NCBI GenBank assembly: GCA_017443265.1
Contig: JAFSOU010000084.1
Span: forward strand, 1 to 38,764
Length of the DNA stretch: 38,764 bases
Origin: Bacteroidales bacterium
GTDB taxonomy: Bacteria; Bacteroidota; Bacteroidia; Bacteroidales; P3
Direction of reading: 5' to 3'
Position 1 is the first letter of the stretch. Each line of letters begins with the position of its first letter. Under the pieces are notes generated by a model. That model saw nothing but the letters and a program-made list of their open reading frames with translations, ran no database searches and was not told the origin of the DNA. The position numbers and the translations under genes are program-made. Positions 24,315 through 33,468 of the stretch are shown here, in pieces.

Positions 24315-24821
24315 TTATTCTTTATTTTTTATTACTCTGTTTATTTCTTTGTAAATCAGTTCTGTTTCGAAGCCTCGCGAAAGCAGGAAAACCGTCAGTT
24401 TGCGTCGCTGCTCGTCGGGGGCAAGGGTTTTCAGCGCCCTAAACTTGGCTTGTGCCACGCTGTGCAGGGTGTCGGCGTAGAGCTGTTCGTCGAGCGAAAG
24501 CAGGGCATCGGCCACGTGCTTTTCGGCTATATGTTTCTGATACAGCTCGTAACGTATCTTGTTGCGTCCGCACTTGCCAAATTTCAGACGGTCGTGGGCA
24601 AAGGCTGTGGCAAAGCGACTTTCGTCGATAAAGCCCTCTGCTTCAAGCCCTTCAACAATCCTGTCGGCATCCTGCGCCGGCACGTGCCACTGCTGTAGTT
24701 TCTTGCGCACAGCAGAAACACACTGTTCGGCACGCGAGCAGTACATCTCTATCTTGGCGCGCACCACCGTAATATCACAGCCTTTTTCGTCATTATTTCC
24801 TTGCATATCGCTACATATCAT
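24315..24821 (-). CDS. recX: RecX-family regulatory protein
   Basis: About 168 residues, small and highly charged, with the RecX pattern of three-helix repeats: LQQWHVPAQDADRIVEGLEAEGFIDESRFATAFAHDRLKFGKCGRNKIRYEL is the characteristic second repeat (EGFIDExRFA, then K-x-G-x-x-x-I). RecX modulates RecA filament assembly in the cytoplasm. The frame stays open upstream to a TTG at 24860, but a TAnnTTTG promoter element covers 24858-24865, so that start is impossible. The ATG at 24821, or the second one at 24806, is chosen instead. It is divergent from the YfhO-family gene and followed after four bases by the DUF3078-like gene. No recA is visible nearby. Confidence 0.88.
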   Translation of the reverse strand: MICSDMQGNNDEKGCDITVVRAKIEMYCSRAEQCVSAVRKKLQQWHVPAQDADRIVEGLEAEGFIDESRFATAFAHDRLKFGKCGRNKIRYELYQKHIAEKHVADALLSLDEQLYADTLHSVAQAKFRALKTLAPDEQRRKLTVFLLSRGFETELIYKEINRVIKNKE

Positions 24822-24857
24822 CGTTTTACGCACCCATTCGCGTAACAAAAGTATCTG

Positions 24858-24865
24858 CAAATGTA
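24858..24865 (-). promoter_or_regulatory. Promoter -7 element of recX
   Basis: TACATTTG on the minus strand fits TAnnTTTG and lies about 37 bases before the ATG at 24821. It is only about 30 bases from the oppositely directed element of the YfhO-family gene, making a compact divergent promoter region. Confidence 0.55.
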
Positions 24866-24896
24866 ATATTTTTTATTTAATAATGCAAAAAAATCG

Positions 24897-24904
24897 TATA
24901 TTTG
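24897..24904 (+). promoter_or_regulatory. Promoter -7 element of the YfhO-family gene
   Basis: TATATTTG followed by C fits the Bacteroidota TAnnTTTG element. No clear TTTG -33 box lies 20 bases upstream; that position reads ATTTA-like. Transcription would start near 24911, about 70 bases before the ATG. Confidence 0.6.
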
Positions 24905-24910
24905 CAAGTT

Positions 24911-24944
24911 TGGCACACTCTTGCAACAGAGTGCCATATTTTTT
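24911..24944 (+). promoter_or_regulatory. Hairpin with U run at the 5' end of the YfhO leader
   Basis: TGGCAC (24911-24916) pairs with GTGCCA (24931-24936), with two extra inner pairs, followed by TATTTTTT. It sits almost exactly at the predicted transcript start, so it may be a 5' stabilising hairpin or a weak attenuator rather than a terminator of another gene. Confidence 0.4.
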
Positions 24945-24979
24945 GACATTCAGACATTTACAAAACCAAAACACTTGTT

Positions 24980-27499
24980 ATGAAGATAGACAGCAAGAAA
25001 ATCCTAACCCATGTGGGCATCATCATCCTCTGCCTTGTGGTTGCAATAGCCTATTTCAGCCCTGCTTTGAAAGGCAAAGTGGTGTATCAGGGCGATACTC
25101 TTAGCGCACAAGCCATGAGCTACGAACAGGACCAGTACCTCAAAAGCACCGGCGAACACACGCACTGGACTCCCGGCATGTTCAGCGGAATGCCCAGCTA
25201 TCAAATATCGGTAGAGCCGCAGCATTCGGTTTTCTCCTCCCTGAAACACGTGCTTATTATGCGCGACCTCGGCTGGGAACGCGACATAGCAATACTTTTC
25301 CTCTATCTTCTCGGTTTTTACATCTGCCTTGTGGCTCTGGGCGTCAACCCGTGGATCAGCCTCATCGGCGCCATAGCCTTCGGACTAGGAAGCTACAATA
25401 TAATAATAGTGGAGGCGGGACACATCACCAAAGCATGGGCTATCTCGATGATGGCCCCGATACTGGCGGGTATGGTGCTGGCTTTCAAACGCAAATACGT
25501 ATGGGGAGGCATACTGTTCACCCTCGCGCTGGGCTTGCAGATAACCTTCAACCACATACAGATAACCTACTACACCGTGCTGATGGCCGGAATCCTCGGC
25601 GTGGTGTACCTCATTTTCGCCTTCAAGGAAAAGACTCTGAAACAGTTCTTTATCGGCGTGGGTGTGTTGGTAATCGGTTCGCTTTTTGTACTGGCTACCA
25701 ACTCGCGACATCTTGTTGTAAATCAAGAATATGCCAAATACACTATGCGTGGCGGCAGCGAAATCTCGGTAACGCCCGAAGACCTATACAAGGACGGTGA
25801 ACCCAAGTCGATAGCCGGCGAAAAATCGGGCCTCAACATCGACTACGCATATAACTGGAGCTACGGCAAAGGCGAGACGTTCACCATAATGGTGCCGGGA
25901 TTTTACGGCGGCGGCAGTGGCGAAAGAGTGTCGCACGAGTCGGAGTTCTACAAGAATTTCCGCAGCGAGCAGGCACCGCTCTATTGGGGCGACCAGCCTT
26001 TCACCAGCGGACCCGTGTATTTCGGAGCCATCATAGTGTTTCTGTTTGTGTTCGGACTTTTCGTGGTGAAAGGTCCCGAACGCTGGTGGCTGCTCATTGC
26101 CGCTTTCTTGGCAATACTTATGTCGTGGGGCAAGAACTTGCTCGGTTTCAACGAATTCCTGTTCGACAACCTGCCCTACTACAATAAATTCCGCACCCCG
26201 TCGATGAGCCTCGTCATAGCCAACGTGGCAATGGTGATGATGGCCGCCCTTGCGCTGAAAGCGGTTATCGAAGGCAAAGGCGACGACCGCAACTACCGCC
26301 GCAATACAAGCCGAGCCCTGTACATCTCTGCCGGCATCACCGGAGGCCTGTGCCTTATTTTCATTGTGTTTGCCGGTTCGTTCTCCTACAGCGGCCTCTC
26401 CGACCAACAGATGGCACAACAGTACGGCAACAACTGGCAGTACATCGAACAAGCCCTTATTGCCGACCGTCAATCGTTGCTGCGCGGCGACTCGTTCCGT
26501 TCGTTTGCACTGATAGCACTTGCGGGCGTGATGCTGTGGCTGTTCGTCAACGAAAAGATAAAGAAAGCATGGCCCGTGGTTGCCGTAATAGCAGCACTTG
26601 TGGTGTTCGACCTTTGGGGCGTGGACAAACGTTACCTCAACGAAAGCAACTTCGTATCCAAAAACCAGTTCGCCCTCTACCCCACTCAGGACGACATGGC
26701 CATCGACCAGGCCGCCGCAGAGGTGGGCGACAAGGACTACCGGGTGCTCGACATGGTGCACAACACCTTCAACGACGCCAAGCCCTCGGCTTTCCACCAT
26801 CAAATTGGAGGCTACCACGCCGCCAAACTGCGCCGCTATCAGGATTTGATAGACTTCTACATCTCGCGGCATATCAATATGAACGTGCTTAACATGCTCA
26901 ACGCACGCTACTTTGTAACGCCCAACGGCATAGAACGCAACATGTACGCCCTCGGCAACGCTTGGTTTGTAAACGCCACACAGCTTGTGAACAACCCCAA
27001 CGAGGAAATCCTCGCCCTCAACAATTTCAACCCCGCCGACACCGCCATAGTGGGTGCCGATTTCGCCCAGTTTGTGCAAGGCAAAGAGCTTAGCCGCGAC
27101 AGCAACTCCACCATCGAGATGCTGCACCAAACGCCCTACAACCCCGACTACGTGGCATACAAGACCCACTCTGCCAAAGAGCAGCTGGCTGTGTTCAGCG
27201 AGATTTACTACGCCCCCGACTGGCGTGCCTACATCGACGGACAGCCCGCCGAATACCTGCGTGTGAACTACATACTGCGTGCCATGGTGGTGCCCGCCGG
27301 CGACCACACCATTGAGTTCCGCAACGAGGCTCCCACACAACACAAATGGGACAAAATAACCCTCGCCTCGTCGATAGTGCTTGTGGTGGTAATTATCGGA
27401 GCCATAGTATTTTGGGTGATAAAAAGAAAAAAAGAGGAACCCACCGACGATACAGCTAATACCGACAATAAAAAAATAGACAGTAAACCAAAAAAGTAA
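24980..27499 (+). CDS. YfhO-family polytopic membrane protein
   Basis: An 839-residue protein with a first membrane helix at about 10-30 ([14 protein letters not shown]), a large first loop carrying [15 protein letters not shown] and a [12 protein letters not shown] motif, then roughly ten to twelve further helices to about residue 530. A soluble region (about 545-795) follows, then a last helix at about 800-822 and a lysine-rich tail. The loop with W-T-x-x-MFSGMP and the overall layout match the YfhO family. Members are GT-C-like membrane proteins thought to act in glycosylation of lipids or cell-envelope polymers; the substrate here is unknown. Length is normal for family members in Bacteroidota. 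The start ATG is well placed about 70 bases after the promoter. No partner glycosyltransferase gene is adjacent. Confidence 0.85.
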   Translation: MKIDSKKILTHVGIIILCLVVAIAYFSPALKGKVVYQGDTLSAQAMSYEQDQYLKSTGEHTHWTPGMFSGMPSYQISVEPQHSVFSSLKHVLIMRDLGWERDIAILFLYLLGFYICLVALGVNPWISLIGAIAFGLGSYNIIIVEAGHITKAWAISMMAPILAGMVLAFKRKYVWGGILFTLALGLQITFNHIQITYYTVLMAGILGVVYLIFAFKEKTLKQFFIGVGVLVIGSLFVLATNSRHLVVNQEYAKYTMRGGSEISVTPEDLYKDGEPKSIAGEKSGLNIDYAYNWSYGKGETFTIMVPGFYGGGSGERVSHESEFYKNFRSEQAPLYWGDQPFTSGPVYFGAIIVFLFVFGLFVVKGPERWWLLIAAFLAILMSWGKNLLGFNEFLFDNLPYYNKFRTPSMSLVIANVAMVMMAALALKAVIEGKGDDRNYRRNTSRALYISAGITGGLCLIFIVFAGSFSYSGLSDQQMAQQYGNNWQYIEQALIADRQSLLRGDSFRSFALIALAGVMLWLFVNEKIKKAWPVVAVIAALVVFDLWGVDKRYLNESNFVSKNQFALYPTQDDMAIDQAAAEVGDKDYRVLDMVHNTFNDAKPSAFHHQIGGYHAAKLRRYQDLIDFYISRHINMNVLNMLNARYFVTPNGIERNMYALGNAWFVNATQLVNNPNEEILALNNFNPADTAIVGADFAQFVQGKELSRDSNSTIEMLHQTPYNPDYVAYKTHSAKEQLAVFSEIYYAPDWRAYIDGQPAEYLRVNYILRAMVVPAGDHTIEFRNEAPTQHKWDKITLASSIVLVVVIIGAIVFWVIKRKKEEPTDDTANTDNKKIDSKPKK

Positions 27500-27693
27500 A
27501 CCAAAACGTCCCGAAGGGACGACACACTAATAACCTCGCACAGCTCTGCTGTGTGGGGAGCTCACACAAGTGGAGCACAGTGTGGGGCTCTCGCACAAGC
27601 AAAGCGCAGTGTGGGACAGAGAAAAAAAATAGAACCAAAACGTCCCGAAGGGACGACACACTAATAACCCCGCACAGCTCTGCTGTGTGGGGA
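27499..27693. repeat. Cluster of palindromic intergenic repeats between the YfhO gene and valS
   Basis: A 61-bp unit (27499-27559) recurs 134 bp later (27633-27693) with a single mismatch. Each copy contains two hairpins: CGTCCC-GAA-GGGACG, and CACAGC-TCT-GCTGTG extended by flanking C and G runs. Between them lie two imperfect 24-bp copies (about 27563-27586 and 27594-27616) containing ACAAG and CAGTGTGGG. This is a REP/BIME-like arrangement. It may end yfhO transcription or stabilise the mRNA. No promoter for valS is obvious here. Confidence 0.85.
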
Positions 27694-27708
27694 ACAAAAA
27701 AAACAACC

Positions 27709-30384
27709 ATGGAAATAGAATCGAAATACAATCCCTCGTCAGTAGAAGACCGCTGGTACGCCCAGTGGCAGAAACTTGGACTTTTCAGCTCCAAACCCGA
27801 CAGTCGCGAACCCTACACCGTGGTGATACCGCCACCCAACGTAACAGGCGTGCTGCACATGGGACACATGCTCAATAACACCATTCAGGACGTGCTGGTG
27901 CGTCGCGCCCGCCTGCTGGGCAAAAACGCCTGCTGGGTGCCCGGCACCGACCACGCCTCCATAGCCACCGAAGCCAAAGTGGTGAACAAACTGGCCCAAC
28001 AGGGCATCAAGAAAGACGACATAGGACGCGAGAAATTCCTCGAACACGCTTGGGACTGGACCCACGAGCACGGCGGCATCATCCTCGAACAGCTGAAACG
28101 CCTCGGTGCCAGCTGCGATTGGAACCGCACCGCCTTCACCATGGACGACACTCGCTCGCGCAGCGTCATCCACACTTTCGTGGACCTTTACAACAAAGGA
28201 TTGATATACCGCGGGGTACGTATGGTAAACTGGGACCCCAAAGCCCTCACCGCCCTCAGCGACGAGGAAGTTATCTTTAAAGACGAACACAGCAAACTGT
28301 TCTACCTCCGCTACTACATTGCCGACGACGACGGCACCGGCTCCACAGGCAACGAAGGCGAGATTATCCCCACCGACGACAAAGGCCGTCGCTACGCCAT
28401 CGTGGCTACCACTCGTCCCGAAACCATCATGGGCGACACCGCAATGTGTATAAACCCCGCCGACCCCAAAAACCAATGGCTGCGGGGCAAGAAAGTGATA
28501 GTGCCGCTGGTAAACCGCGTCATCCCCGTCATCGAGGACAGCTACGTGGACATCGAGTTCGGAACGGGATGCCTCAAAGTTACCCCCGCCCACGACGTTA
28601 ACGACTATATGCTTGGCGAAAAACACAACCTCGAAAGCATCAACATATTCAACGACGACGCCACCCTCAGCGAAGCCGCAGGCATGTACATAGGAATGAC
28701 ACGCGAGGCGGTACGCAAACAGATTGTGAAAGACCTCGACACCGCCGCACTGCTCGAGAAAGTGGAGGACTACAACAACAAAGTGGGCTACTCCGAACGC
28801 ACCAACGTGCCCATCGAGCCGAAACTTTCCATGCAGTGGTTCCTCAAGATGGAGCATCTTGCCAAGATAGCCCTCGAACCCGTGGAAAACGGCGAGATAG
28901 AATTCCATCCCGCCAAGTACAAAAACCTGTACCGCCACTGGCTGGAGAACATCAAGGACTGGTGCATAAGCCGCCAGTTGTGGTGGGGACATCAGATTCC
29001 TGCCTACTACCTGCCCGAAGGCGGTTTTGTGGTGGCCGAGAATATCGACGACGCACTGCGTCTGGCCAAGGAAAAGACCGGCAACGCCAGCCTCACCGCC
29101 GCCGACCTGCGTCAGGACAGCGACTGTCTCGACACATGGTTCAGCTCGTGGCTGTGGCCTCTGTCGCTTTTCAACGGCATACTGGACCCCGACAACGAGG
29201 AAATACGCTACTACTACCCCACCGCCGACCTCATAACCGCCCCCGACATCATTTTCTTCTGGGTGGCACGTATGATAATGGCCGGCGAGGAATATCGTGG
29301 ACAGGTGCCGTTCCGCAACGTGTATTTCACCGGCATCGTTAGGGACAAGCTGGGACGCAAGATGTCGAAATCGCTCGGCAACTCGCCCGACCCCATCGAG
29401 CTTATCAACAAATTCGGCGCCGACGGCGTGCGCGTGGGAATGCTGCTCACAGCCCCTGCCGGCAACGACCTGCCTTTCGACGAAGCCCTTTGCGAACAGG
29501 GACGCAATTTCAGCAACAAGATATGGAACGCCATGCGTCTGGTGAAAGGCTGGAGCGTGGACGAAAACCTGCCGCAGAGCGAGGAAAACCGCACAAGCCT
29601 GCTGTGGTTCGAGAGTCATCTGAACAAAACCCTCGCCTCGATAGAGGACGATTTCAGCAAATACCGCCTGAGCAACGCCCTGATGACCACCTACAAACTG
29701 GTGTGGGACGATTTCTGCTCGTGGCTGCTCGAGATGATAAAACCCGCTTACCAAAAACCCATCGACAAAGCCACCTACGACACCGTGATAGCCTTGTTTG
29801 AGAAACTGATGTGTATGCTCCACCCCTTTATGCCGTTCATCACCGAAGAAATTTGGCACATCCTCGGCGAACGCTCCGACACCGAGAGCATCATGATAGC
29901 AGCGATGCCAAAAGCACAGTCGTTCGACGAAGACATCATCAAGGACTTCGAGACCGCCAAAGAGGTGATAATCGGCGTTCGCGGACTGCGCAACTCCAAA
30001 GGCATATCGCCCAAAGAGGTGCTGCACCTGTGCGAACGCGGCAACAGCGGCAACGCCTTCGACGGCATCATCATAAAACTCTGCAACATCGACGGCATAG
30101 AGCGTGTGGCCGACAAGGTGGAGAACGCCCTCTCGTTTATGGTGGGAAGCACCGAATACTACGTGCCTTTCAGCCAGAACATCGACAAGGAGGCCGAACT
30201 GAAGAAACTCGAGGAAGAACTGAAATATACCGAAGGGTTCCTCAACTCGGTGATGAAAAAGCTCTCCAATGAACGTTTTGTAAACAACGCCCCCGAAAAG
30301 GTGGTGGCTGTGGAACGCCAGAAACAGGCCGACGCCGAACAGAAAATCGCCGCACTGAAAGCACAGATAGAAACGCTGAGGTAG
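27709..30384 (+). CDS. valS: Valyl-tRNA synthetase
   Basis: Class I aminoacyl-tRNA synthetase that charges tRNA-Val in the cytoplasm. The 891-residue protein begins [17 protein letters not shown], the usual start for this enzyme. The HIGH-type signature appears as HMGH at residues 50-53 within [13 protein letters not shown], followed by [10 protein letters not shown]. An editing (CP1) domain carries [13 protein letters not shown] and [12 protein letters not shown]. The KMSKS signature is at residues 551-555. The anticodon-binding helical domain follows, and a C-terminal charged coiled coil (about 825-890) ends the protein, as in ordinary ValRS. The frame is open further upstream to 27553, but that part is encoded by the palindromic repeats and is not homologous, so the ATG at 27709 is used. 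Confidence 0.97.
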   Translation: MEIESKYNPSSVEDRWYAQWQKLGLFSSKPDSREPYTVVIPPPNVTGVLHMGHMLNNTIQDVLVRRARLLGKNACWVPGTDHASIATEAKVVNKLAQQGIKKDDIGREKFLEHAWDWTHEHGGIILEQLKRLGASCDWNRTAFTMDDTRSRSVIHTFVDLYNKGLIYRGVRMVNWDPKALTALSDEEVIFKDEHSKLFYLRYYIADDDGTGSTGNEGEIIPTDDKGRRYAIVATTRPETIMGDTAMCINPADPKNQWLRGKKVIVPLVNRVIPVIEDSYVDIEFGTGCLKVTPAHDVNDYMLGEKHNLESINIFNDDATLSEAAGMYIGMTREAVRKQIVKDLDTAALLEKVEDYNNKVGYSERTNVPIEPKLSMQWFLKMEHLAKIALEPVENGEIEFHPAKYKNLYRHWLENIKDWCISRQLWWGHQIPAYYLPEGGFVVAENIDDALRLAKEKTGNASLTAADLRQDSDCLDTWFSSWLWPLSLFNGILDPDNEEIRYYYPTADLITAPDIIFFWVARMIMAGEEYRGQVPFRNVYFTGIVRDKLGRKMSKSLGNSPDPIELINKFGADGVRVGMLLTAPAGNDLPFDEALCEQGRNFSNKIWNAMRLVKGWSVDENLPQSEENRTSLLWFESHLNKTLASIEDDFSKYRLSNALMTTYKLVWDDFCSWLLEMIKPAYQKPIDKATYDTVIALFEKLMCMLHPFMPFITEEIWHILGERSDTESIMIAAMPKAQSFDEDIIKDFETAKEVIIGVRGLRNSKGISPKEVLHLCERGNSGNAFDGIIIKLCNIDGIERVADKVENALSFMVGSTEYYVPFSQNIDKEAELKKLEEELKYTEGFLNSVMKKLSNERFVNNAPEKVVAVERQKQADAEQKIAALKAQIETLR

Positions 30385-30558
30385 TTCGGAAGTTAAAATT
30401 TGAAAGTTGATAGGTTGAAATTGCAGCCCACCGACTATATTCTTTTGACCTATTACTTTTGACAAAAAAAACTTATATTTGCAACGATGCTGTTTTCGGA
30501 CAGAATTATATAAAACATTAAAACACAAAGAAGTACAATAAAAAAAAACGATAAAACA
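30385..30558. other. Intergenic region between valS and the lipoprotein gene
   Basis: The first half contains loosely repeated AAGTTAAAATTTGAAAGTTGA-like sequence and two CTTTTGACC/CTTTTGACA words 15 bases apart. The second half holds the promoter of the next gene. No terminator-grade hairpin was seen. Confidence 0.5.
30474..30481 (+). promoter_or_regulatory. Promoter -7 element of the lipoprotein-ROK kinase unit
   Basis: TATATTTG followed by CAACG fits TAnnTTTG. TTTTGAC words lie upstream at 30423-30460, but none is at the ideal 20-base spacing. The start codon of the lipoprotein gene is 78 bases downstream. Confidence 0.55.
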
Positions 30559-31137
30559 ATGAAAAAAATCCTTGCCATTGTAGCAGTGTGTGCCTTGTGC
30601 ATTTCCTGCGACATAATGAACCAAGTGGCTGAGACCGCCAACCTTGTACGCAAATGCAAATTCTCGCTTGACAACGTTCAAAGTGTATCGTTGGCCGGAA
30701 TCAACCTCAAAAACATCAACACCAGCAGCCTCACAGCCACCAACGTGGCCAAGCTGGGTGCCGCACTGCTCACCAAAAACCTGCCGCTGAACATGACGGT
30801 GAACGTGGGAATACAGAACCCCACCACCAAACCCGCCAGCCTCAACGCCATGGACTGGAAAGTGGCTATCGACAACATGGAAATGGCAACCGGCTCCACC
30901 AACAAGAAAGTGAGCGTGCCCAGCAAGTCGAAAACCGCCATGCCGCTGTCGTTCAACATCAACACCTACGATGTTTTCTCCAAGGACGGCATCTCGGCAG
31001 TGAAGAATTTCGTTTCCAGCTTCTCGCAGAAAGACGCCACCTCGTCGCGTGTTGCCATCAAGGTAAACCCCACAGTGGCTATCGGCTCGCAGAGCGTGAA
31101 ACTGGGCTACATGACCCTCGCCAAACAGATAAACTAA
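30559..31137 (+). CDS. LEA14-like (LEA type 2/WHy) lipoprotein
   Basis: A 192-residue protein starting MKKILAIVAVCALCISC: a lipoprotein signal with a lipobox LCISC, so the mature N-terminus is the cysteine at residue 17 and the protein is membrane-anchored outside the cytoplasm. The body contains a beta-rich segment, MTVNVGIQNPTTKPASLNAMDWKVAIDNMEMATGS, followed by VSVPSKSKTAMPLSFNI. This is the classic LEA14/WHy pattern: a strand ending in NP, a short hydrophobic strand, a glycine turn, then a strand with paired hydrophobics. LEA2-domain proteins are small beta sandwiches; their job in Bacteroidota is not established. It lies four bases upstream of the ROK kinase gene and probably shares its promoter. 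Confidence 0.7.
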   Translation: MKKILAIVAVCALCISCDIMNQVAETANLVRKCKFSLDNVQSVSLAGINLKNINTSSLTATNVAKLGAALLTKNLPLNMTVNVGIQNPTTKPASLNAMDWKVAIDNMEMATGSTNKKVSVPSKSKTAMPLSFNINTYDVFSKDGISAVKNFVSSFSQKDATSSRVAIKVNPTVAIGSQSVKLGYMTLAKQIN

Positions 31138-31141
31138 TACA

Positions 31142-32092
31142 ATGGCCCACACCTTTGCCATTGGCATCGACATCGGCGGCACCAACACCGATTTGGGATT
31201 GGTACGCTCCGACGGGGAATGCCTTGCCCGCCTCAATTTCAGCACCACCGACTGCACTTCCGCCGACACTTTCGTGGACAAACTTTGCTCCACAACGGGC
31301 ATTCTGCTGAAAGACAGCGATTCCGGCGTACTTCAAGGCATAGGCATAGGAGCTCCCAACGGCAACAGCCTAACCGGCTGCATCGAGGAGGCCTCGAACC
31401 TGCCACAGCTTAGCAACCTGCCCCTGAAACGCATCTTGGAAGAACGTCTGCACCTGCCCGTGGCTGTGGGCAACGACGCCAACGCGGCCGCCTTGGGCGA
31501 GATGGTGTACGGCGGCGCCAAGGATTTGCAGGATTTCGTTACCATAACCCTCGGCACAGGCGTGGGCAGCGGCATTGTGATAGGCCGCCGTCTGCTTCTC
31601 GGAGTGCACGGCAACGCCGGCGAGGTAGGACACAGCATACTGGTGCCCGACGGACGCCCCTGTTCCTGCGGTCGCCGCGGATGTGTGGAGGAATACGCCT
31701 CGGCACGGGGTATCTGCAAGACTTTCATTGAGTTGCGCAACGCCACTGATAGCTACAACGGCATGCTCGACGGCATTGCCGACAACCAACTCACCCCAAA
31801 GCTGATAGCCGAAGCCGCTCAGCAAGGCGACGCACTGTCGATAGCGACTTTCGAACGTACGGGATATTACCTCGGACTTGCGTGTGCCAACGTGGTTTCG
31901 CACATCGCTCCGCAAAAGATTTTCCTTATGGGCGGCCCCACGCAAGCCGGCAGCCTGCTGATGACCCCCACGCACAAGTCGTTCGACGACAATTTGTTAT
32001 CCATCTACAAAGGTCAGGTGGAGATAGAATTGACGCATCTGCCCGCCAACGACGCCGCTATTCTGGGCGCAGCAGCGCTAATCAATTTGTAA
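31142..32092 (+). CDS. ROK-family sugar kinase (probable glucokinase)
   Basis: A 316-residue cytoplasmic enzyme of normal ROK length. The ATP-binding DIGGTN motif is at residues 10-15, the catalytic-site VGNDANAAALGE segment follows near residue 110, then GTGVGSG, the GEVGH sugar-binding motif, and the zinc-binding CSCGRRGCVEEYAS motif. These together identify a ROK kinase that phosphorylates a hexose with ATP. The GNDAN and ExGH motifs are consistent with glucose, but N-acetyl sugars cannot be excluded. It starts four bases after the lipoprotein stop codon, with no separate promoter, and converges on the TIR operon. Confidence 0.9.
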   Translation: MAHTFAIGIDIGGTNTDLGLVRSDGECLARLNFSTTDCTSADTFVDKLCSTTGILLKDSDSGVLQGIGIGAPNGNSLTGCIEEASNLPQLSNLPLKRILEERLHLPVAVGNDANAAALGEMVYGGAKDLQDFVTITLGTGVGSGIVIGRRLLLGVHGNAGEVGHSILVPDGRPCSCGRRGCVEEYASARGICKTFIELRNATDSYNGMLDGIADNQLTPKLIAEAAQQGDALSIATFERTGYYLGLACANVVSHIAPQKIFLMGGPTQAGSLLMTPTHKSFDDNLLSIYKGQVEIELTHLPANDAAILGAAALINL

Positions 32093-32158
32093 TTAGAGAC
32101 ACACTGACGTGCGTCCGATTTGAGACATTTCGGGGAACGTCCCTACAATTCAATCTGC

Positions 32159-32187
32159 AAAAAAAGAGACGTGGCAAGCCACGTCCC
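32159..32187 (-). terminator. Terminator of the TPR-TIR operon
   Basis: On the minus strand GGGACGTGGC and GCCACGTCTC form a 10-bp stem with one G-U pair and a very short loop (32166-32187), followed by a run of seven U residues. It lies 35 bases after the TIR gene's stop codon. The core palindrome GACGTGGC-AA-GCCACGTC is perfect. The word ACGTCCCTAC next to it is also present at about 32138-32147. Confidence 0.8.
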
Positions 32188-32221
32188 TACTATTAACTAA
32201 TCACAAGTTATTAAATATCAA

Positions 32222-33418
32222 CTATTTAACAATAATCATATCACTGTCGCCGCAGGGCATCGTAATGGTATTGCTTTCCAGCGGGACAGAGGCTGTTACT
32301 TGATATTCTGGCTTTTGCGATTCCAGCGGGATAGAAATCCGCACTTCGCCGTTGGCATCAGATGTAACGTCGAAACCGCCCACGTTGACAGTAGTGTTGG
32401 GCACAGGTTTCTCGCCCGAAGCGCTCCACAAGGTGAAATGCACGTCGCCGTAGTAGGCGGGGTTGCGGCGGATGTCGATGGTTACGTCTTTTTGTAACAC
32501 TAAAGTAGTATCGACATCGTAAAACACGCCCTCTTTCTTACCCGACAGGGTTCCCGACTCATCGTCGCCAACGGAGTAGATAAGCGAGAAGGTTACGTTC
32601 ACCTCCTTGCCTATAAAGCGGTGTGGTATGTTTTTGAAAAGTACTGATGCGTCGGAAGGCATCTCGCTAAGGGTGTCGGACTTTGTTTCGTTGCCCAAAG
32701 CAATGGAAACCACGGCTTTGGAGTCGTATGGCAGCGACGGAAGGTCGGCATTCTGTGCGGTAGCTTCGTGCACTTTCACATTTACATCCACGGGCTGGTT
32801 CATCATCCAAACGCCTATCAGCGCTGCTATTACGGCTATTATGCCCACTGTCCAAGCGATGGCTTTGCGTATGAGCAGACGACGGTGACGTTTCCACAGG
32901 GCGTCGAACTCAACGCCGAGCAGTTTGGTGACAAGCTGAACGTAAGCGCGTTCCTTGTTGAGCCAGGGCCAGCGGTAGATTTTCTCGTGGATGTTGGCAC
33001 CGAGGATTTCGGGCAGTCCGAGGGTGTCCACCACGGGGTTGAAACACTCGGTGTCGGGATTGCCGCTGTGGGGCACGCCATCGACGATGAAGAAATGTAT
33101 GTCGTTGGTACGGCCTAGTTTGTGGAAAAATTCTATTTCCCTGCCAACCCATTCGCTCTTGGCTGAGTTGGGGGAACAGATAACGATGAGGTTGCGCGAG
33201 GCTTTGAGCCTCTCCTGCAGCTCCGACGACAGTCCGCCGGGCTGTATGTCGGTGGGAGCGAAAAACACCGGCTTGATGGGTGTACGTTTCCATCCGTGCT
33301 CGCTGCACAGAGTTGCGGGCATACGGTAATGCTCCAGTTTGCGCTGCACACGCTTGCCCCATTTGGTGTCGCGGGAGTTGTAGCTGATAAACGAAAAATA
33401 TTTGAATTCCTGTTCCAT
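32222..33418 (-). CDS. TIR-domain protein with one membrane helix and beta-rich C-terminus
   Basis: A 398-residue protein. Residues 1-170 are a TIR domain: FISYNSRDTKW (8-20) is the first strand and box 1, PVFFAPTDIQPGG the BB-loop region, and LIVICSPNSAKSEWVGREIEF (77-97) contains the conserved W90 and E94, the W-x3-E spacing of the NAD-cleaving glutamate in catalytic TIR domains. Basic residues (KRHRR, 177-181) precede a helix at about 184-206, so by the positive-inside rule the TIR domain is cytoplasmic. Residues 210-398 are beta strands without catalytic motifs, the last part resembling a carboxypeptidase-regulatory-like sandwich (VPNTTVNVGGFDVTSDANGE), predicted periplasmic. It is the last gene of an operon with three secreted TPR proteins. 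NADase activity is inferred from residues only. Confidence 0.88.
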   Translation of the reverse strand: MEQEFKYFSFISYNSRDTKWGKRVQRKLEHYRMPATLCSEHGWKRTPIKPVFFAPTDIQPGGLSSELQERLKASRNLIVICSPNSAKSEWVGREIEFFHKLGRTNDIHFFIVDGVPHSGNPDTECFNPVVDTLGLPEILGANIHEKIYRWPWLNKERAYVQLVTKLLGVEFDALWKRHRRLLIRKAIAWTVGIIAVIAALIGVWMMNQPVDVNVKVHEATAQNADLPSLPYDSKAVVSIALGNETKSDTLSEMPSDASVLFKNIPHRFIGKEVNVTFSLIYSVGDDESGTLSGKKEGVFYDVDTTLVLQKDVTIDIRRNPAYYGDVHFTLWSASGEKPVPNTTVNVGGFDVTSDANGEVRISIPLESQKPEYQVTASVPLESNTITMPCGDSDMIIVK

Positions 33419-33468
33419 GATTATTTGTTTGTGTTATGTTTTAATTAATCACTTTCTGTTTTATTTTT

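Noticed and set aside
24822..24860. Upstream TTG start for recX
   Set aside because: A promoter -7 element overlaps this point and the extra residues do not resemble RecX.
25784..27343. Minus-strand open frame of 519 codons
   Set aside because: Shadow of the YfhO-family gene; low-complexity Val/His composition and no start or family match.
27553..27708. N-terminal extension of valS by 52 codons
   Set aside because: This stretch is encoded by the palindromic intergenic repeats and does not resemble ValRS. The canonical start is at 27709.
27739..31302. Minus-strand open frame of 1,187 codons
   Set aside because: It lies opposite valS, the lipoprotein gene and the start of the ROK gene, all clearly real. 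Its translation is His/Val/Gly-rich with no domain, typical of an antisense shadow in GC-biased codons.
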